Counted from the stretch's first letter, positions 1 to 9,210 are shown. The stretch is DNA of 41,055 bases from Planctomycetota bacterium (GCA_029777335.1 JAKOSN010000224.1:1-41055), one strand, 5' to 3'. The notes: a model not told the origin generated them from the sequence alone. Numbers and translations are program-made.

Positions 1-2218
1 GGACGGAGGCGGACAGCACAGGGATGTCGTAGCGTGGAGTCGCCAGTTGCTGCTGCACCACGGCGTACCCAGGGCGCAGGCTTTCAAAGCGATCCCCCGC
101 GGCGACATATTTGCCCTGTTCGAGCATCACCTGGCGGGTCAGATCACGCAACAATCCGGGATCAAGCGGGCGATCGAAGGCGATGCGCACCTCCTGCGGT
201 CCGGCCGCCCAGATCAGCACCGGCTGCGGCGCACGAGGGTCATAAGTGATGCGATAAAGCTTTCCCTTGCCCCCGGGGCCACTTCCCCAGTCAGGCATCC
301 CGCTATGCGTCGCCACAACCAGCGCACCCTGCGGTGACACACAGGCGTCTACCGGGAGCATGGTCAAGCAAGCGAGAAGCTGGTTCTGCGCGACGTATCC
401 CGTGGCAGTTTTGATCAGACAGGTGCGATAGAGCTTTCCGCGCGAGTAACCAGTGACCAGCGCATCGCCTTGCCAGCGTTTCGGTCCAAAGGTTGGTCCG
501 CCCTGGACGCTCTCGTTGAAGACCAGACCACAGGTCGATTGATGCTGAGGGGCGTAATCAACAACGCTCGGTTCGTCGATCACTTGCGGGAGATAACGGG
601 GATGGCGGGGTGGAAAGCCGTAATGACGGCCGGGCTGAATGTGCAGCAATTCGTCGAATGGATTGCCATTGGGCAGCCAGGTCGCGCCCTCCTGATCGGT
701 GGCGAAGAGGTCGCCGGCGCGGTTGAAGGCGAGACTCACCGGAAAGCGAATTCCAGTCGCCAGAATGGTTCGATCCTTGAAATCCGCGCTGACCTTCAAG
801 ATCGTTCCACGTTCGCTGTGCAAGTCGTACGCGGCCTTGTTTGTGGCTCGGTCCACCTGGTAAGGATTGGTGAAGTCGGTGCAACCCAGCCCGAAGTAGA
901 GGTTCCCCGCGCGATCGAGGGCGACTCCCAGTGCGTCCACCCCGTGCGGCAACTCCTTCCATCCCTGGGCGACGACCATCTCACGATCAGCCCGGTCATC
1001 GCCATCGGTGTCAACAAGGAGCGATACTTTCCCCTTGCAGGCGACAAAGACTCCCTGCCCCAGTTTGTAGTCGGGAGGGGTGAGCGCCATCCCGATCGGT
1101 GCGCGTATCTGCCCCTTGTTTTCCCAGAATAACCGGGCGCGATCTTCCAACCCATCCCCATCGGTGTCGGTGAGAATCCAGACGTTCCCGTCGTAGCCAA
1201 GAGCGATCAGTTTGCCATCGTGACGATAACGAACGTTGTTGATGTTGGGCAGATTCACCGGAAGTGGGCGCACGGTGAATCCAGGGAGGAACATCTGCAC
1301 GGGGGGTGGATCGACGACAGACACCAGCCGTTTTCCGCCCGAAGGGAAACGAGTGGGCGGGATCACCTTCACGCCTGCGTACTTCTGAGCGAGGTAGCTC
1401 TCCACGCTCTGGCGCTCGGCGTCACTCAGGACGCGGTTGTAGACGAGCACCTCGGCAATGTCGCCATCGAGAAAACCCTGCGGATAGGGAGGACGTGCCT
1501 CGTTACTGTAGAAGCGTGCTCCCACCACCAGTTGCTCCAGCGAGATCGTCGCGGCAGTCCGTGGCCGTTTGCCCCTGAGCTTGCCATCGAGGTAGAGTCT
1601 CACCTCCTCTGGACCAACGTCGAGGGTGGTGCACACCCGGTGCAGAGTCCCCAGTTCAACGGCGGAGTCAAGGAGATTGACTGCGCCGCCAAAGCCGATG
1701 CCCTCCACGTTCAGTGTCTGCCAGCGGGGCGTTCCGCCGGGGCCGAGATCGATGGTGAAGCCAGCGACGTAATCGTTCTTCGTGGTCGGGCTCGCCGCCG
1801 CAAAGGCACGAAAATTGCCGAGGTTGGAGAAGGGGGCGGCCACAAGAAAGATGGTTGCCCTGGGGCTGCTTTCCTTCAGATTCGCTCGAATCAGGAAATC
1901 GTCGCTGCCATCGAAGCGAAGGGTCGCCGCGGTGGGCAATAACTGCCAGCAAGGGCGAGCCTTCTCGTTTTTCTGCTCCAGATGGCGACCGTTTCCAGAG
2001 GCATCGTACCAGATCGCCACGGGATCCTGATGGGCGAGTGGCGGTTGTTTAAGCGCGCGTCGCGCGGCGTTTTGCTGGGCGGCATCGAGCCAGAGGAGCA
2101 ATCCCTCCCGCGCCTTCTCTGGCAGGCGACGATCGGCCCACGGCTCTGGAGCGGCTCCAAGGGAGGAGCCCCGGCCACTGCCAAGCAAGCACAAGCCAAG
2201 AAGGATATGGCGAATCAT
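1..2218 (-). CDS. Secreted LamG + beta-propeller (sugar dehydrogenase-like) protein, 3' end cut by window edge
   Basis: An uninterrupted minus-strand frame runs from ATG at 2216-2218 to the left edge (739 codons visible, no stop). The N-terminus (MIRHILLGLCLLGSG) looks like a signal peptide. Residues about 30-280 resemble a LamG/concanavalin-like domain: LLWLDAA near the start, then WYDASGNGRH, LRFDGSDDFL and LYLDGKLRG, ending in AEVLVYNRVLSDAER. From about residue 300 it becomes a propeller of the PQQ-sugar dehydrogenase / planctomycete membrane-bound dehydrogenase type, with calcium-loop-like repeats TDTDGDGLEDR and VDTDGDDRADR and a late GKGKLYRITYDP. Related planctomycete proteins often continue into HEAT repeats and a c-type cytochrome; whether this one does cannot be seen. 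The start lies 37 bases after the stop of the PEP-hydrolase-like gene, so the two are probably co-transcribed. Substrate unknown. Confidence 0.85.
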   Translation of the reverse strand, partial: MIRHILLGLCLLGSGRGSSLGAAPEPWADRRLPEKAREGLLLWLDAAQQNAARRALKQPPLAHQDPVAIWYDASGNGRHLEQKNEKARPCWQLLPTAATLRFDGSDDFLIRANLKESSPRATIFLVAAPFSNLGNFRAFAAASPTTKNDYVAGFTIDLGPGGTPRWQTLNVEGIGFGGAVNLLDSAVELGTLHRVCTTLDVGPEEVRLYLDGKLRGKRPRTAATISLEQLVVGARFYSNEARPPYPQGFLDGDIAEVLVYNRVLSDAERQSVESYLAQKYAGVKVIPPTRFPSGGKRLVSVVDPPPVQMFLPGFTVRPLPVNLPNINNVRYRHDGKLIALGYDGNVWILTDTDGDGLEDRARLFWENKGQIRAPIGMALTPPDYKLGQGVFVACKGKVSLLVDTDGDDRADREMVVAQGWKELPHGVDALGVALDRAGNLYFGLGCTDFTNPYQVDRATNKAAYDLHSERGTILKVSADFKDRTILATGIRFPVSLAFNRAGDLFATDQEGATWLPNGNPFDELLHIQPGRHYGFPPRHPRYLPQVIDEPSVVDYAPQHQSTCGLVFNESVQGGPTFGPKRWQGDALVTGYSRGKLYRTCLIKTATGYVAQNQLLACLTMLPVDACVSPQGALVVATHSGMPDWGSGPGGKGKLYRITYDPRAPQPVLIWAAGPQEVRIAFDRPLDPGLLRDLTRQVMLEQGKYVAAGDRFESLRPGYAVVQQQLATPRYDIPVLSASV

Positions 2219-2255
2219 GGGAGAGATCCTGAGAGGTTCGCTCAAGGCGTTCGGT

Positions 2256-3110
2256 TCACGAGTTCAACCGCAGCTGTACAAATTGGCGCGTTTGCTCGGT
2301 GATGGCGCGCTCGGCGGGCAAGCGCTCCATGGAACTGGCGCCGTAGAATCCTTCGATACCCGGACAGCGTTCGAGGATGAACCGCGCATCGGCGGGTTCG
2401 GCGATTGGCCCGCCGTGGCAAAGCACCAGGCAATCGCTGCGTTCGGATTTGCACGCCTCGGCGATCGCCTGAACCTCGTGCACACACTGCTCCAGGGTTC
2501 TGGCGGAGTGCGCTCCGATGGTGCCCTTGGTCGTTAACCCCATGTGCGCGACCACCACATCGGCACCCGCCCGGGTCATCAAGCGTGCCTCGTGGGTATT
2601 GAAGACATAAGGGGTCGTGAAAAGATCTATTTCGTGCGCGGCCGCGATCAGGTCGACCTCGTGTTCGTAGCCCATCCCGGTCTCTTCCAGGTTGGCGCGG
2701 AACAGGCCGTCGATCAGCCCCACGGTGGGGAAGTTCTGAATGCCCGCAAACCCCATCGCCTGGAGTTCACGAAGAAAGGGATCGCGGAGCAGGAACGGGT
2801 CCGTGCCACAGACGCCGGCCAGAACGGGGGTGTGCTGGACCGCCGTCAGGACCTCCACGGCCATCTCCTTGACGATCTGGTTGGCATTGCCGTAAGGCAT
2901 CATACCGGACAGCGAACCGCGTCCAGCCATCCGATAGCGGCCTGAATTGTAGATCACGATCAGATCGATTCCGCCCGCCTCCTCGCATTTGGCGGAGATT
3001 CCCGTCCCAGCGCCTCCGCCAATGATCGGCTGTTTGGCGGCCGCCTTGGCGCGGAGACGCTGAAGGATCGCTGCCCGGCTCTTGTCGCTGCGTGGACCAG
3101 TCGCTGCCAC
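2256..3110 (-). CDS. Phosphoenolpyruvate hydrolase-like TIM-barrel protein
   Basis: The 284-residue product matches the PEP_hydrolase/COG5564 family (TIM-barrel 'signal transduction' domain, PF09370). The family signature near the N-terminus is clear: PIIGGGAGTGISAKCEEAGG, then DLIVIYNSGRYRMAGRGSL and PYGNANQIVKEM, with VLAGVCGTDPF, GIQNFPTVGLIDG and VLCHGGPIAEPADA later. Length fits the family (about 275-285). I chose the GTG at 3108-3110, preceded by GAGGGA at a 6-base spacing; the frame stays open to 3230, but those extra 40 residues have no family likeness and contain a hairpin-forming stretch. Cytosolic. The enzymatic name is inherited from the family and is weakly supported biochemically. 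It lies directly upstream of the LamG/propeller gene. Confidence 0.85.
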   Translation of the reverse strand: MAATGPRSDKSRAAILQRLRAKAAAKQPIIGGGAGTGISAKCEEAGGIDLIVIYNSGRYRMAGRGSLSGMMPYGNANQIVKEMAVEVLTAVQHTPVLAGVCGTDPFLLRDPFLRELQAMGFAGIQNFPTVGLIDGLFRANLEETGMGYEHEVDLIAAAHEIDLFTTPYVFNTHEARLMTRAGADVVVAHMGLTTKGTIGAHSARTLEQCVHEVQAIAEACKSERSDCLVLCHGGPIAEPADARFILERCPGIEGFYGASSMERLPAERAITEQTRQFVQLRLNS

Positions 3111-3139
3111 GGGAATTCCCTCGGAGAGTGTCGCTGCCT

Positions 3140-3160
3140 GAGGAGCCCAGAGGGCTCCTC
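3140..3160. other. Perfect 9-bp hairpin in the leader of the PEP-hydrolase-like gene
   Basis: GAGGAGCCC (3140-3148) and GGGCTCCTC (3152-3160) are perfect inverted repeats around an AGA loop, 30 bases upstream of the chosen GTG start. It could be a terminator for the small gene ending at 3351 or a leader structure; there is no T-run on either side. Its presence argues against coding use of the region upstream of 3110. Confidence 0.5.
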
Positions 3161-3350
3161 CCAGCGACCAGTTTACTCGCCTGGGAGGAGGGCGACAGCA
3201 GGAAAAGGAGCCAGCCCACGACTGGGGCACAGCGCAAGGCGGTGGACCGACCGGGAACGAGACAAACGGCGCGGCGGCGGAGGGAGCCGGGGCACGCTGG
3301 CAGCGGTCACTCCGCTCCGGGCAAGAAGCGGCTCGGTGCGGAGTTCGCTT

Positions 3351-3680
3351 TTACCGCCATCCCTCGGGGAGAGGGGTGACCAGCGGGCGCGCACTGGGAG
3401 TGGGTTGCGTCTCGGCTTTTTTCTCCGGCACAGGGGTTTCGGTTTTTTTGGCCTCCTGCACGCGCGCTTGAACGCGTTTGACGGTCTCGGCCGTCCATTC
3501 CTGCACCTTGGTCCCACCGGTGCGCAGGTCGTCGCCCATCTTGCTGGTGTTCACCTCCACATGAAGGCTGCGTTGACCGGGGAGGGCCGGCAGGGAGTGA
3601 ACGCTGTACCAATCGAGATACCAGCCGGCGCCCAGAAGGGTGAGCGTGACAACGGACAACAAAGCCAGAAGGTTCCGCAT
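3351..3680 (-). CDS. Small membrane-anchored protein of unknown function
   Basis: A 109-residue product starting at ATG 3678-3680, with AGGAG about 8 bases upstream. The frame continues upstream to 3815 but only this start has a ribosome site and places a hydrophobic segment at the N-terminus: MRNLLALLSVVTLTLLGAGW, one membrane span or signal anchor. After it comes LDWYSV, a short basic/polar domain with VEVNTSKMGDDLRTGG, an amphipathic Lys/Glu-rich helix (residues about 65-85) and a Pro-rich tail. I do not recognise a named domain; the layout resembles short hypothetical proteins I associate with planctomycetes. It is codirectional with the PEP-hydrolase-like gene but 240 bases upstream, so co-transcription is uncertain. 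Confidence 0.7.
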   Translation of the reverse strand: MRNLLALLSVVTLTLLGAGWYLDWYSVHSLPALPGQRSLHVEVNTSKMGDDLRTGGTKVQEWTAETVKRVQARVQEAKKTETPVPEKKAETQPTPSARPLVTPLPEGWR

Positions 3681-3808
3681 GGCGGGTCTCCTGAAAAAAA
3701 GCGGACCTCGTGGGCCAAGGGAGGTTGCGCGAGCCGTGGCATAGTGTTTTGGGGTGGGATTGTCCAGAGGAGATTGGCGAGAAGTCGTGGGGGAGGCGGA
3801 AACCGGCC

Positions 3809-3839
3809 TTGACAATACCCCTGCATAACATCGTATGCT
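3809..3839 (+). promoter_or_regulatory. Candidate sigma70-type promoter for the prkA cluster
   Basis: A perfect TTGACA (3809-3814) is followed after 19 bases by TATGCT (3834-3839). The -35 is consensus and the -10 matches 4 of 6, but the spacer is longer than ideal. The region is more AT-rich than its surroundings. Confidence 0.4.
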
Positions 3840-4168
3840 GGATTAGTGGTAATGCAGTGATCCTGGGTAGAGCACCGCGCCCAACCAGCCTCCAACCGCA
3901 GGATGCGCTCACGACAGCAGAAGGCAGAGCGACTCCCACTGCTTCAGCCCCTTTCCATCGGAGGAACGCAACAAATAAACGGAAGGTGGGCGTGGAGGAA
4001 CCGTCGGGGGAGCGTGGCGAGCCCCTCTCACTTCGCTGACCGGCCCTGGACCTGAAGTCCTCTCTTCCGACGCACGGCGTCCCGTGGCCTGCGCGGGCTC
4101 ACCAACCCATCTGGCCTCTGAAACCGAGGGAGACTCTCCCGGCTCCTTTCCCGGCCTCCCTCACCGGC

Positions 4169-4186
4169 GGCCAGAACGATCTGGCC
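4169..4186. promoter_or_regulatory. Inverted repeat upstream of prkA
   Basis: GGCCAGA (4169-4175) and TCTGGCC (4180-4186) form a perfect 7-bp inverted repeat around ACGA, about 60 bases before the prkA start. It could be a regulator-binding site or an mRNA hairpin; the sequence does not decide between these. Confidence 0.35.
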
Positions 4187-4247
4187 TGAACTGAGAATGC
4201 AATCGCGGCGAGCGTGTAACGACCGCCGTTCCATGGAGGTGACACCG

Positions 4248-6290
4248 ATGTCCTTCGGCAAGGAACTCCTCTCCACGCTGAACCAGCAGTTCAATCTCAG
4301 TGATTACCGCAAAATTCACTGGGAAGGAACGTTCGAGGAATACCTGGAGATCGTTCGCGAACGCCCGGAAGTAACCCGAACGGCCTACCAGCGTCTCTTT
4401 GATATGATCATGTCCCACGGCACGGAGGAGGTCTACGAGAACAAGGACAAGATCATTCGCTATCGCTTCTTCACCGAGTTCGCAGCTCGCCACGGCGATG
4501 GCATCTATGGCCTCGATCGTCCGTTGATGCAACTGGTGAACACCTTCAAGTCGGCCGCCCAGGGGTATGGCACCGAGCGCCGGGTCTTGCTCCTGCATGG
4601 CCCCGTGGGCAGTTCCAAGAGCACGATTGCGCGTCTGCTCAAACGCGGTCTGGAGGAGTATTCCAAGACCGATGGCGGGATGCTCTTTACCTATTCCTGG
4701 AAGATGGCCGATGGCTCGTGGGCCCGGTGCCCCATGCATCAGGACCCCTTGCTCCTGGTGCCGCTGGAGTTGCGCCCCCGGATGCTCGATCAATTGAACG
4801 CCGGCCGTCGCCCCGATCAGGTGCACGCCGTGGTGCGTGGCGAGTTGAATCCTTTCTGTCGCCAGATGTTCCAGGAACGGATGGCCCAGTACAACGGCGA
4901 CTGGGCGAAGATGATCCAGGAGAACATCAAGGTGTATCGGCTCATCCTCTCCGAGCAGGATCGAGTCGGCGTCGGCACATTCCAGCCCAAGGACGAGAAG
5001 AATCAGGATTCGACCGAGCTCACGGGCGATATCAACTATCGCAAGATCGCCGAGTATGGCACCGATTCCGATCCGCGCTGCTTCAACTTCGACGGCGAAC
5101 TCAACATCGCCAACCGTGGGCTGGTGGAGTTCATCGAGGTGCTCAAGCTCGATGTGGCCTTCCTCTACGATCTGCTGGGAGCTTCGCAGGAGCACAAGAT
5201 CAAGCCGAAGAAGTTTGCCCAGACCGATATCGACGAGGTCATCCTGGGCCACACCAACGAACCGGAGTACCGTCGCTTGCAGAACAACGAGTTCATGGAG
5301 GCGCTGCGCGATCGTACCGTGAAGATCGATGTCCCCTACGTGACTCGACTCAAGGACGAGATCAAGATCTATGAGAAGGACTTCAACCCCGAGCGCGTGA
5401 AGGGGAAGCATATTGCCCCGCACACGATCGAGATCGCGGCCATGTGGGCTGTGCTGACGCGCCTGGAACAGCCCAAGCACGCCAACCTCACCCTGTTGCA
5501 GAAGCTCAAGCTGTACAACGGCAAGACGCTCCCCGGCTTCACCGAGGATAACGTGATCGAACTGAAGCGCGAGGCGGTCAACGAAGGGATGCACGGCATC
5601 AGTCCGCGCTACATTCAAGACAAGATCTCCAATGCCATCGTCGCGCATCCCGACACCGATTGTGTGAATCCCTTTATGGTTCTGAACGAACTGGATGCAG
5701 GGTTGCGCCATCATTCGTTGATCACCAGCCAGGAACAGCTGCAGCACTATCGGGAACTGCTCCAGGTGGTGAAGGAAGAGTACGAAGATATCGTCAAGAA
5801 CGAGGTGCAGCGAGCGATCGCCGCCGACGAGGATGCCCTGTCGCGGTTGTGCTCCAACTACATCGACAACGTCAAGGCGTACACCCAGCGTGAGAAGGTG
5901 CGGAATCGCTTCACCAACAGCTACGAGGAACCCGATGAGCGCCTGATGCGGTCGGTGGAGGAAAAGATCGATATCCCGGAAGGGCGCAAGGACGACTTCC
6001 GGCGTGAGATCATGAACTACATCGGCGCCCTCGCGATCGATGGCAAACGCTTCGACTACAAGACCAACGAACGCTTGCAAAAGGCGCTGGAACTGAAATT
6101 GTTCGAGGATCAGAAGGATACGATCAAGCTGACCAGCCTGGTCTCCAACGTGGTCGATAAGGCGACACAGGAAAAGATCGACGTCGTCAAGGCACGGTTG
6201 ATCCACAATTACGGATATAATGAAACTAGTGCCACCGATGTGTTAACCTTCGTTGCGAGCATCTTCGCCCGCGGACACAGCAAGAAGTAA
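4248..6290 (+). CDS. prkA: PrkA family AAA-type serine protein kinase
   Basis: The 680-residue product is a PrkA/YeaG protein. The P-loop GPVGSSKS lies at residues 118-125 (Lys124). The AAA part continues with HQDPLLLVP, FNFDGELNIANRG (about 277-290) and VEFIEVLKLDVAFLYDLLGA; the rest is the family's C-terminal domain. ATG 4248-4250 has an excellent GGAGGT at 4235-4240 (7-base spacing); an upstream ATG at 4197 is ignored. E. coli YeaG is somewhat shorter (about 644). PrkA proteins phosphorylate Ser/Thr in a few substrates and act with YeaH and SpoVR/YcgB homologues in starvation or sporulation-linked responses. Here prkA is the first gene of exactly that cluster, cytosolic, 130 bases before the DUF444 gene. 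Confidence 0.97.
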   Translation: MSFGKELLSTLNQQFNLSDYRKIHWEGTFEEYLEIVRERPEVTRTAYQRLFDMIMSHGTEEVYENKDKIIRYRFFTEFAARHGDGIYGLDRPLMQLVNTFKSAAQGYGTERRVLLLHGPVGSSKSTIARLLKRGLEEYSKTDGGMLFTYSWKMADGSWARCPMHQDPLLLVPLELRPRMLDQLNAGRRPDQVHAVVRGELNPFCRQMFQERMAQYNGDWAKMIQENIKVYRLILSEQDRVGVGTFQPKDEKNQDSTELTGDINYRKIAEYGTDSDPRCFNFDGELNIANRGLVEFIEVLKLDVAFLYDLLGASQEHKIKPKKFAQTDIDEVILGHTNEPEYRRLQNNEFMEALRDRTVKIDVPYVTRLKDEIKIYEKDFNPERVKGKHIAPHTIEIAAMWAVLTRLEQPKHANLTLLQKLKLYNGKTLPGFTEDNVIELKREAVNEGMHGISPRYIQDKISNAIVAHPDTDCVNPFMVLNELDAGLRHHSLITSQEQLQHYRELLQVVKEEYEDIVKNEVQRAIAADEDALSRLCSNYIDNVKAYTQREKVRNRFTNSYEEPDERLMRSVEEKIDIPEGRKDDFRREIMNYIGALAIDGKRFDYKTNERLQKALELKLFEDQKDTIKLTSLVSNVVDKATQEKIDVVKARLIHNYGYNETSATDVLTFVASIFARGHSKK

Positions 6291-6420
6291 CCGGGACCAC
6301 GTCGCCAGACGAAGCGGACCGCCCACGCGTCGGAAGGACCGTGGGCTCTGTTCGGTCAGGAGAGCTATCCGCAAGGTTGGCGGCCTCGCAGTCGTCTCTG
6401 TGGCGAGAAGGAGGGGGGCA

Positions 6421-7524
6421 GTGGGACAGAAAATCGAGCGTGATCACCAACGCTTCCGCAAAATCGTTCGCGGCAAGGTGAAAAGCAACCTGAGCAAGTA
6501 TATCAGCCGCGGCGAATTGATTGGCAAGAAGGGGAAGGATCTTGTCAGTATCCCGCTGCCAACCATCGACATTCCCCAGTTCCGCTACGGCAACAAGGGA
6601 TCGGGCGGAGTGGGCCAGGGCGAGGGGGATGTCGGCACCCCGCTCGGACCCGGGCAGGGCAATCAGCCCGGCAAGGGGGCCGGCGATCAGCCCGGCGGCC
6701 ATATCCTCGAAGTGGAACTTACCATGGAGGAGATGGCGGCCATTCTTGGTGAGGAGCTTGCCCTGCCGCGCATTGAGCCACGCGGCAAGAAGAATATTGT
6801 TAGCACCAGGGATCGCTACTCGGGCATCCGCCAGACGGGGCCGGAGTCGTTGCGGCATTTCAAGCGCACCTTCAAGCGCGCCATGAAGCGCCAGATTGCC
6901 TCGCGTACTTACGATCCGCGCGACCCCATCGTCGTCCCCATTCGCCAGGATAAGCAATATCGCAGCTGGAAGGAAGTCCAGCAACCGCAGAGTGTTGCCG
7001 TCATCATCTACATGATGGACGTCTCGGGTTCGATGACCGACGAGCAGAAGGAAATCGTGCGCATCGAGGCGTTCTGGATCGATACCTGGATCAAGGCGCA
7101 CTACCAGGGCGTGGAAACGGTCTACATCGTCCACGATGCTGCCGCTCACGAGGTCGACGAGCACACCTTCTACCACACGCGCGAGAGTGGCGGGACCAAG
7201 ATCTCCTCCGCCTACGAACTTGCCGAGAAGATCATCGCTCAGCGCTATGCTCCGGATCAGTGGAATGTCTACGCGTTCCACTTCTCCGATGGCGATAACT
7301 GGGGGGATGATATCCCCAAGTGCATTGAGCTGCTCAACGAGAAGTTGCTCCCCAATCTCAACCTGTTCGGCTACGGTCAGGTGGAGAGTCCTTACGGCAG
7401 TGGCGAATTCTATGAATATGTCCATGAGCTGCTGAGTGAACGCGATAATGTCGTGTGCAGCCGGATTCCCGATCGCCAATCGATTTTGGACTCGATCAAG
7501 GAATTTCTGGGGACTGGTCGTTGA
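6421..7524 (+). CDS. yeaH: YeaH/DUF444 family protein with VWA-like domain
   Basis: The 367-residue product belongs to DUF444 (UPF0229, YeaH). The start is GTG 6421-6423, preceded by GGAGG about 6 bases away; the frame is open further upstream but begins inside prkA. Residues about 1-45 are basic (KIERDHQRFRKIV, SKYISRGELIGKKG), followed by a Gly-rich stretch (about 60-95) and ILEVELTMEEMAAILGEEL. The C-terminal half is VWA-like with an intact MIDAS motif D200-V-S-G-S-M, then AFHFSDGDNWGDD and NLFGYGQVES. The family is the standard partner of PrkA and SpoVR; its molecular role is not established, although the MIDAS suggests metal-dependent protein binding. Confidence 0.95.
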   Translation: MGQKIERDHQRFRKIVRGKVKSNLSKYISRGELIGKKGKDLVSIPLPTIDIPQFRYGNKGSGGVGQGEGDVGTPLGPGQGNQPGKGAGDQPGGHILEVELTMEEMAAILGEELALPRIEPRGKKNIVSTRDRYSGIRQTGPESLRHFKRTFKRAMKRQIASRTYDPRDPIVVPIRQDKQYRSWKEVQQPQSVAVIIYMMDVSGSMTDEQKEIVRIEAFWIDTWIKAHYQGVETVYIVHDAAAHEVDEHTFYHTRESGGTKISSAYELAEKIIAQRYAPDQWNVYAFHFSDGDNWGDDIPKCIELLNEKLLPNLNLFGYGQVESPYGSGEFYEYVHELLSERDNVVCSRIPDRQSILDSIKEFLGTGR

Positions 7525-7617
7525 GTTGGAGGGAGAGACCACGAACAATGATTAAGGATACCGCCTCTCCGGTTTGCCAGGGCGGGATCCTGGGCGGGTT
7601 CTCTCCTGGCTTCATCC

Positions 7618-9210
7618 ATGATTCGCCTTCACCCTACATCCTCCCTGAATGCCATGCACACTCCGTATAACACCAATCTGCCGCCGGACCTGCGTGCGCT
7701 CAAGGAAGAGATCGAAGGGCACGCACGCGGCTATGGCCTCGATTTCTTCGAGACCATCTTCGAAGTGATCGATGCGGACGATCTCAACGAAATCGCCGCG
7801 TACGGCGGATTCCCCACCCGCTACCCGCACTGGTCGTTCGGCATGGCCTACGAGGAACTGCGCAAGAGCTACACGTATGGTCTGTCGAAGATCTACGAAA
7901 TGGTGATCAACAACGATCCCTGTTACGCCTACCTGATGCGCTGTAACCATCTGATGGATCAGAAGTTGGTGATGGCGCACGTGTATGGTCACTGCGATTT
8001 TTTCAAGAACAACGCCTACTTTGCCCACACCAACCGCAAGATGATGGATGAGATGGCGAACCACGGGGCGCGCATCCGTCGTTATGCGGAGAAATACGGC
8101 GAGGATGCCGTCGAGGCATTCCTGGATCGGTGCATGTCGATCGATGACCTGATTGACATTCACTCGACGGCCATTCGGCGGCGCAACGATACCTCGCGTT
8201 ATGATTTCTCTTCGGAGAAAGACGAAGCGCAGGAGGTCCGGCCCACGCGCTTCAAAAGCAAGGATTACATGGATGAGTACATCAATCCGCCCAATGTGCT
8301 CAAGGCCGAGCAAGATGAGCGCCGCAAGGAACAGGACAAGATCGCCAGCAGTTTCCCCGAACGCCCCGAGAAGGACGTGCTGCTGTTCCTGATTCAGTAC
8401 GCTCCACTCAAGGGCTGGCAGCGCGATATCCTGGAGATCGTTCGCGACGAAGCGTATTACTTCATGCCTCAGGCCCAGACCAAGGTGATAAACGAAGGGT
8501 GGGCCTCGTACTGGCACTCGACGATCATGACGCAGAAGGCGATGGAACCGAAGGAGGTGATCGACTACGCCGATCATCACTCGGGCACCATGGCGATGCA
8601 CGGCGGTCGACTCAATCCGTACAAGCTCGGGATTGAATTGCTGCGTGACATTGAACATCGGTGGAACACGGGGAAATTCGGCAAGGAGTGGGAGGAGTGT
8701 GACGATCTGGAGCAGCGGCGCAAGTGGAACAGAGATCTGGGACTGGGGCGGAAAAAAATCTTCGAGGTGCGCCGGGTTCACAACGATATTACTTTCATCG
8801 ACACATTCCTCACCCCGGAGTTCTGCGTCGAGCACAAACTCTTTTCCTACGCCTACCAGGAACAGGCGGGGATGTACTACATCGACTCGCGTGAATTTGC
8901 CAAGATCAAGCAAAGACTGTTGTTTAGCTTGACAAACTTTGGCAAACCGTGGATCTATGTAGTAGACGGCAACTATCGCAATAGGGGCGAGATGTTGCTC
9001 CTGCACCAGTTCAACGGAGTGGAACTGCGTCTGGATCAGGCGGCGGATACCCTCGTGAATATCCAAACGATCTGGGGTCGTCCCGTGCATCTGCAAACGA
9101 CGGTGGATGGGAAGCCCACGATGCTCTCCTTTGACGGAACGGACCATACAATCCGAAGCGGAGGTGAAATAAATGACCCTGCAAGAGCAACTTCTGGAAA
9201 AACTACCTGA
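7618..9210 (+). CDS. spoVR: SpoVR/YcgB family protein
   Basis: The 530-residue product is a SpoVR family protein, recognisable from NLPPDLRALKEEIEGHARGY, GLDFFETIFEV, IAAYGGFPTRYPHWSFGM, YGLSKIYEMVINN, KLVMAHVYGHCDFFKNN and the conserved NEGWASYWHSTIM. It is slightly longer than B. subtilis SpoVR (468) and E. coli YcgB (510). Neither possible ATG (7618 or 7654) has a clear ribosome site; family likeness starts just after the second, so 7654 is a real alternative. The 3' end overlaps the next gene by 38 bases. SpoVR is named for a spore cortex defect in Bacillus, but homologues occur in many non-sporulating bacteria with prkA and yeaH, which fits this cluster. Biochemical function unknown. Confidence 0.95.
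   Translation: MIRLHPTSSLNAMHTPYNTNLPPDLRALKEEIEGHARGYGLDFFETIFEVIDADDLNEIAAYGGFPTRYPHWSFGMAYEELRKSYTYGLSKIYEMVINNDPCYAYLMRCNHLMDQKLVMAHVYGHCDFFKNNAYFAHTNRKMMDEMANHGARIRRYAEKYGEDAVEAFLDRCMSIDDLIDIHSTAIRRRNDTSRYDFSSEKDEAQEVRPTRFKSKDYMDEYINPPNVLKAEQDERRKEQDKIASSFPERPEKDVLLFLIQYAPLKGWQRDILEIVRDEAYYFMPQAQTKVINEGWASYWHSTIMTQKAMEPKEVIDYADHHSGTMAMHGGRLNPYKLGIELLRDIEHRWNTGKFGKEWEECDDLEQRRKWNRDLGLGRKKIFEVRRVHNDITFIDTFLTPEFCVEHKLFSYAYQEQAGMYYIDSREFAKIKQRLLFSLTNFGKPWIYVVDGNYRNRGEMLLLHQFNGVELRLDQAADTLVNIQTIWGRPVHLQTTVDGKPTMLSFDGTDHTIRSGGEINDPARATSGKTT

Larger units (their letters stand above)
3681..4247. other. 567-base divergent intergenic region
   Basis: The region separates the minus-strand small membrane protein gene from prkA. 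It holds a candidate promoter (3809-3839) and an inverted repeat (4169-4186), both annotated separately. Open frames inside it (for example 3710-4039) lack ribosome sites and family likeness. It would give prkA a leader of roughly 400 nucleotides if the promoter is real. Confidence 0.5.

Noticed and set aside
470..1942. Plus-strand frames of 220 and 240 codons at the left edge
   Set aside because: They lie opposite the continuous minus-strand LamG/propeller gene, which has consistent domain motifs throughout.
3710..4039. 109-codon frame in the prkA upstream region
   Set aside because: No ribosome site and no recognisable motif; it overlaps the candidate promoter.
4161..6206. 681-codon open frame antisense to prkA
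   Set aside because: It mirrors the prkA codons (third-position GC bias leaves few stops on the reverse strand), is low in family likeness and has no ribosome site.
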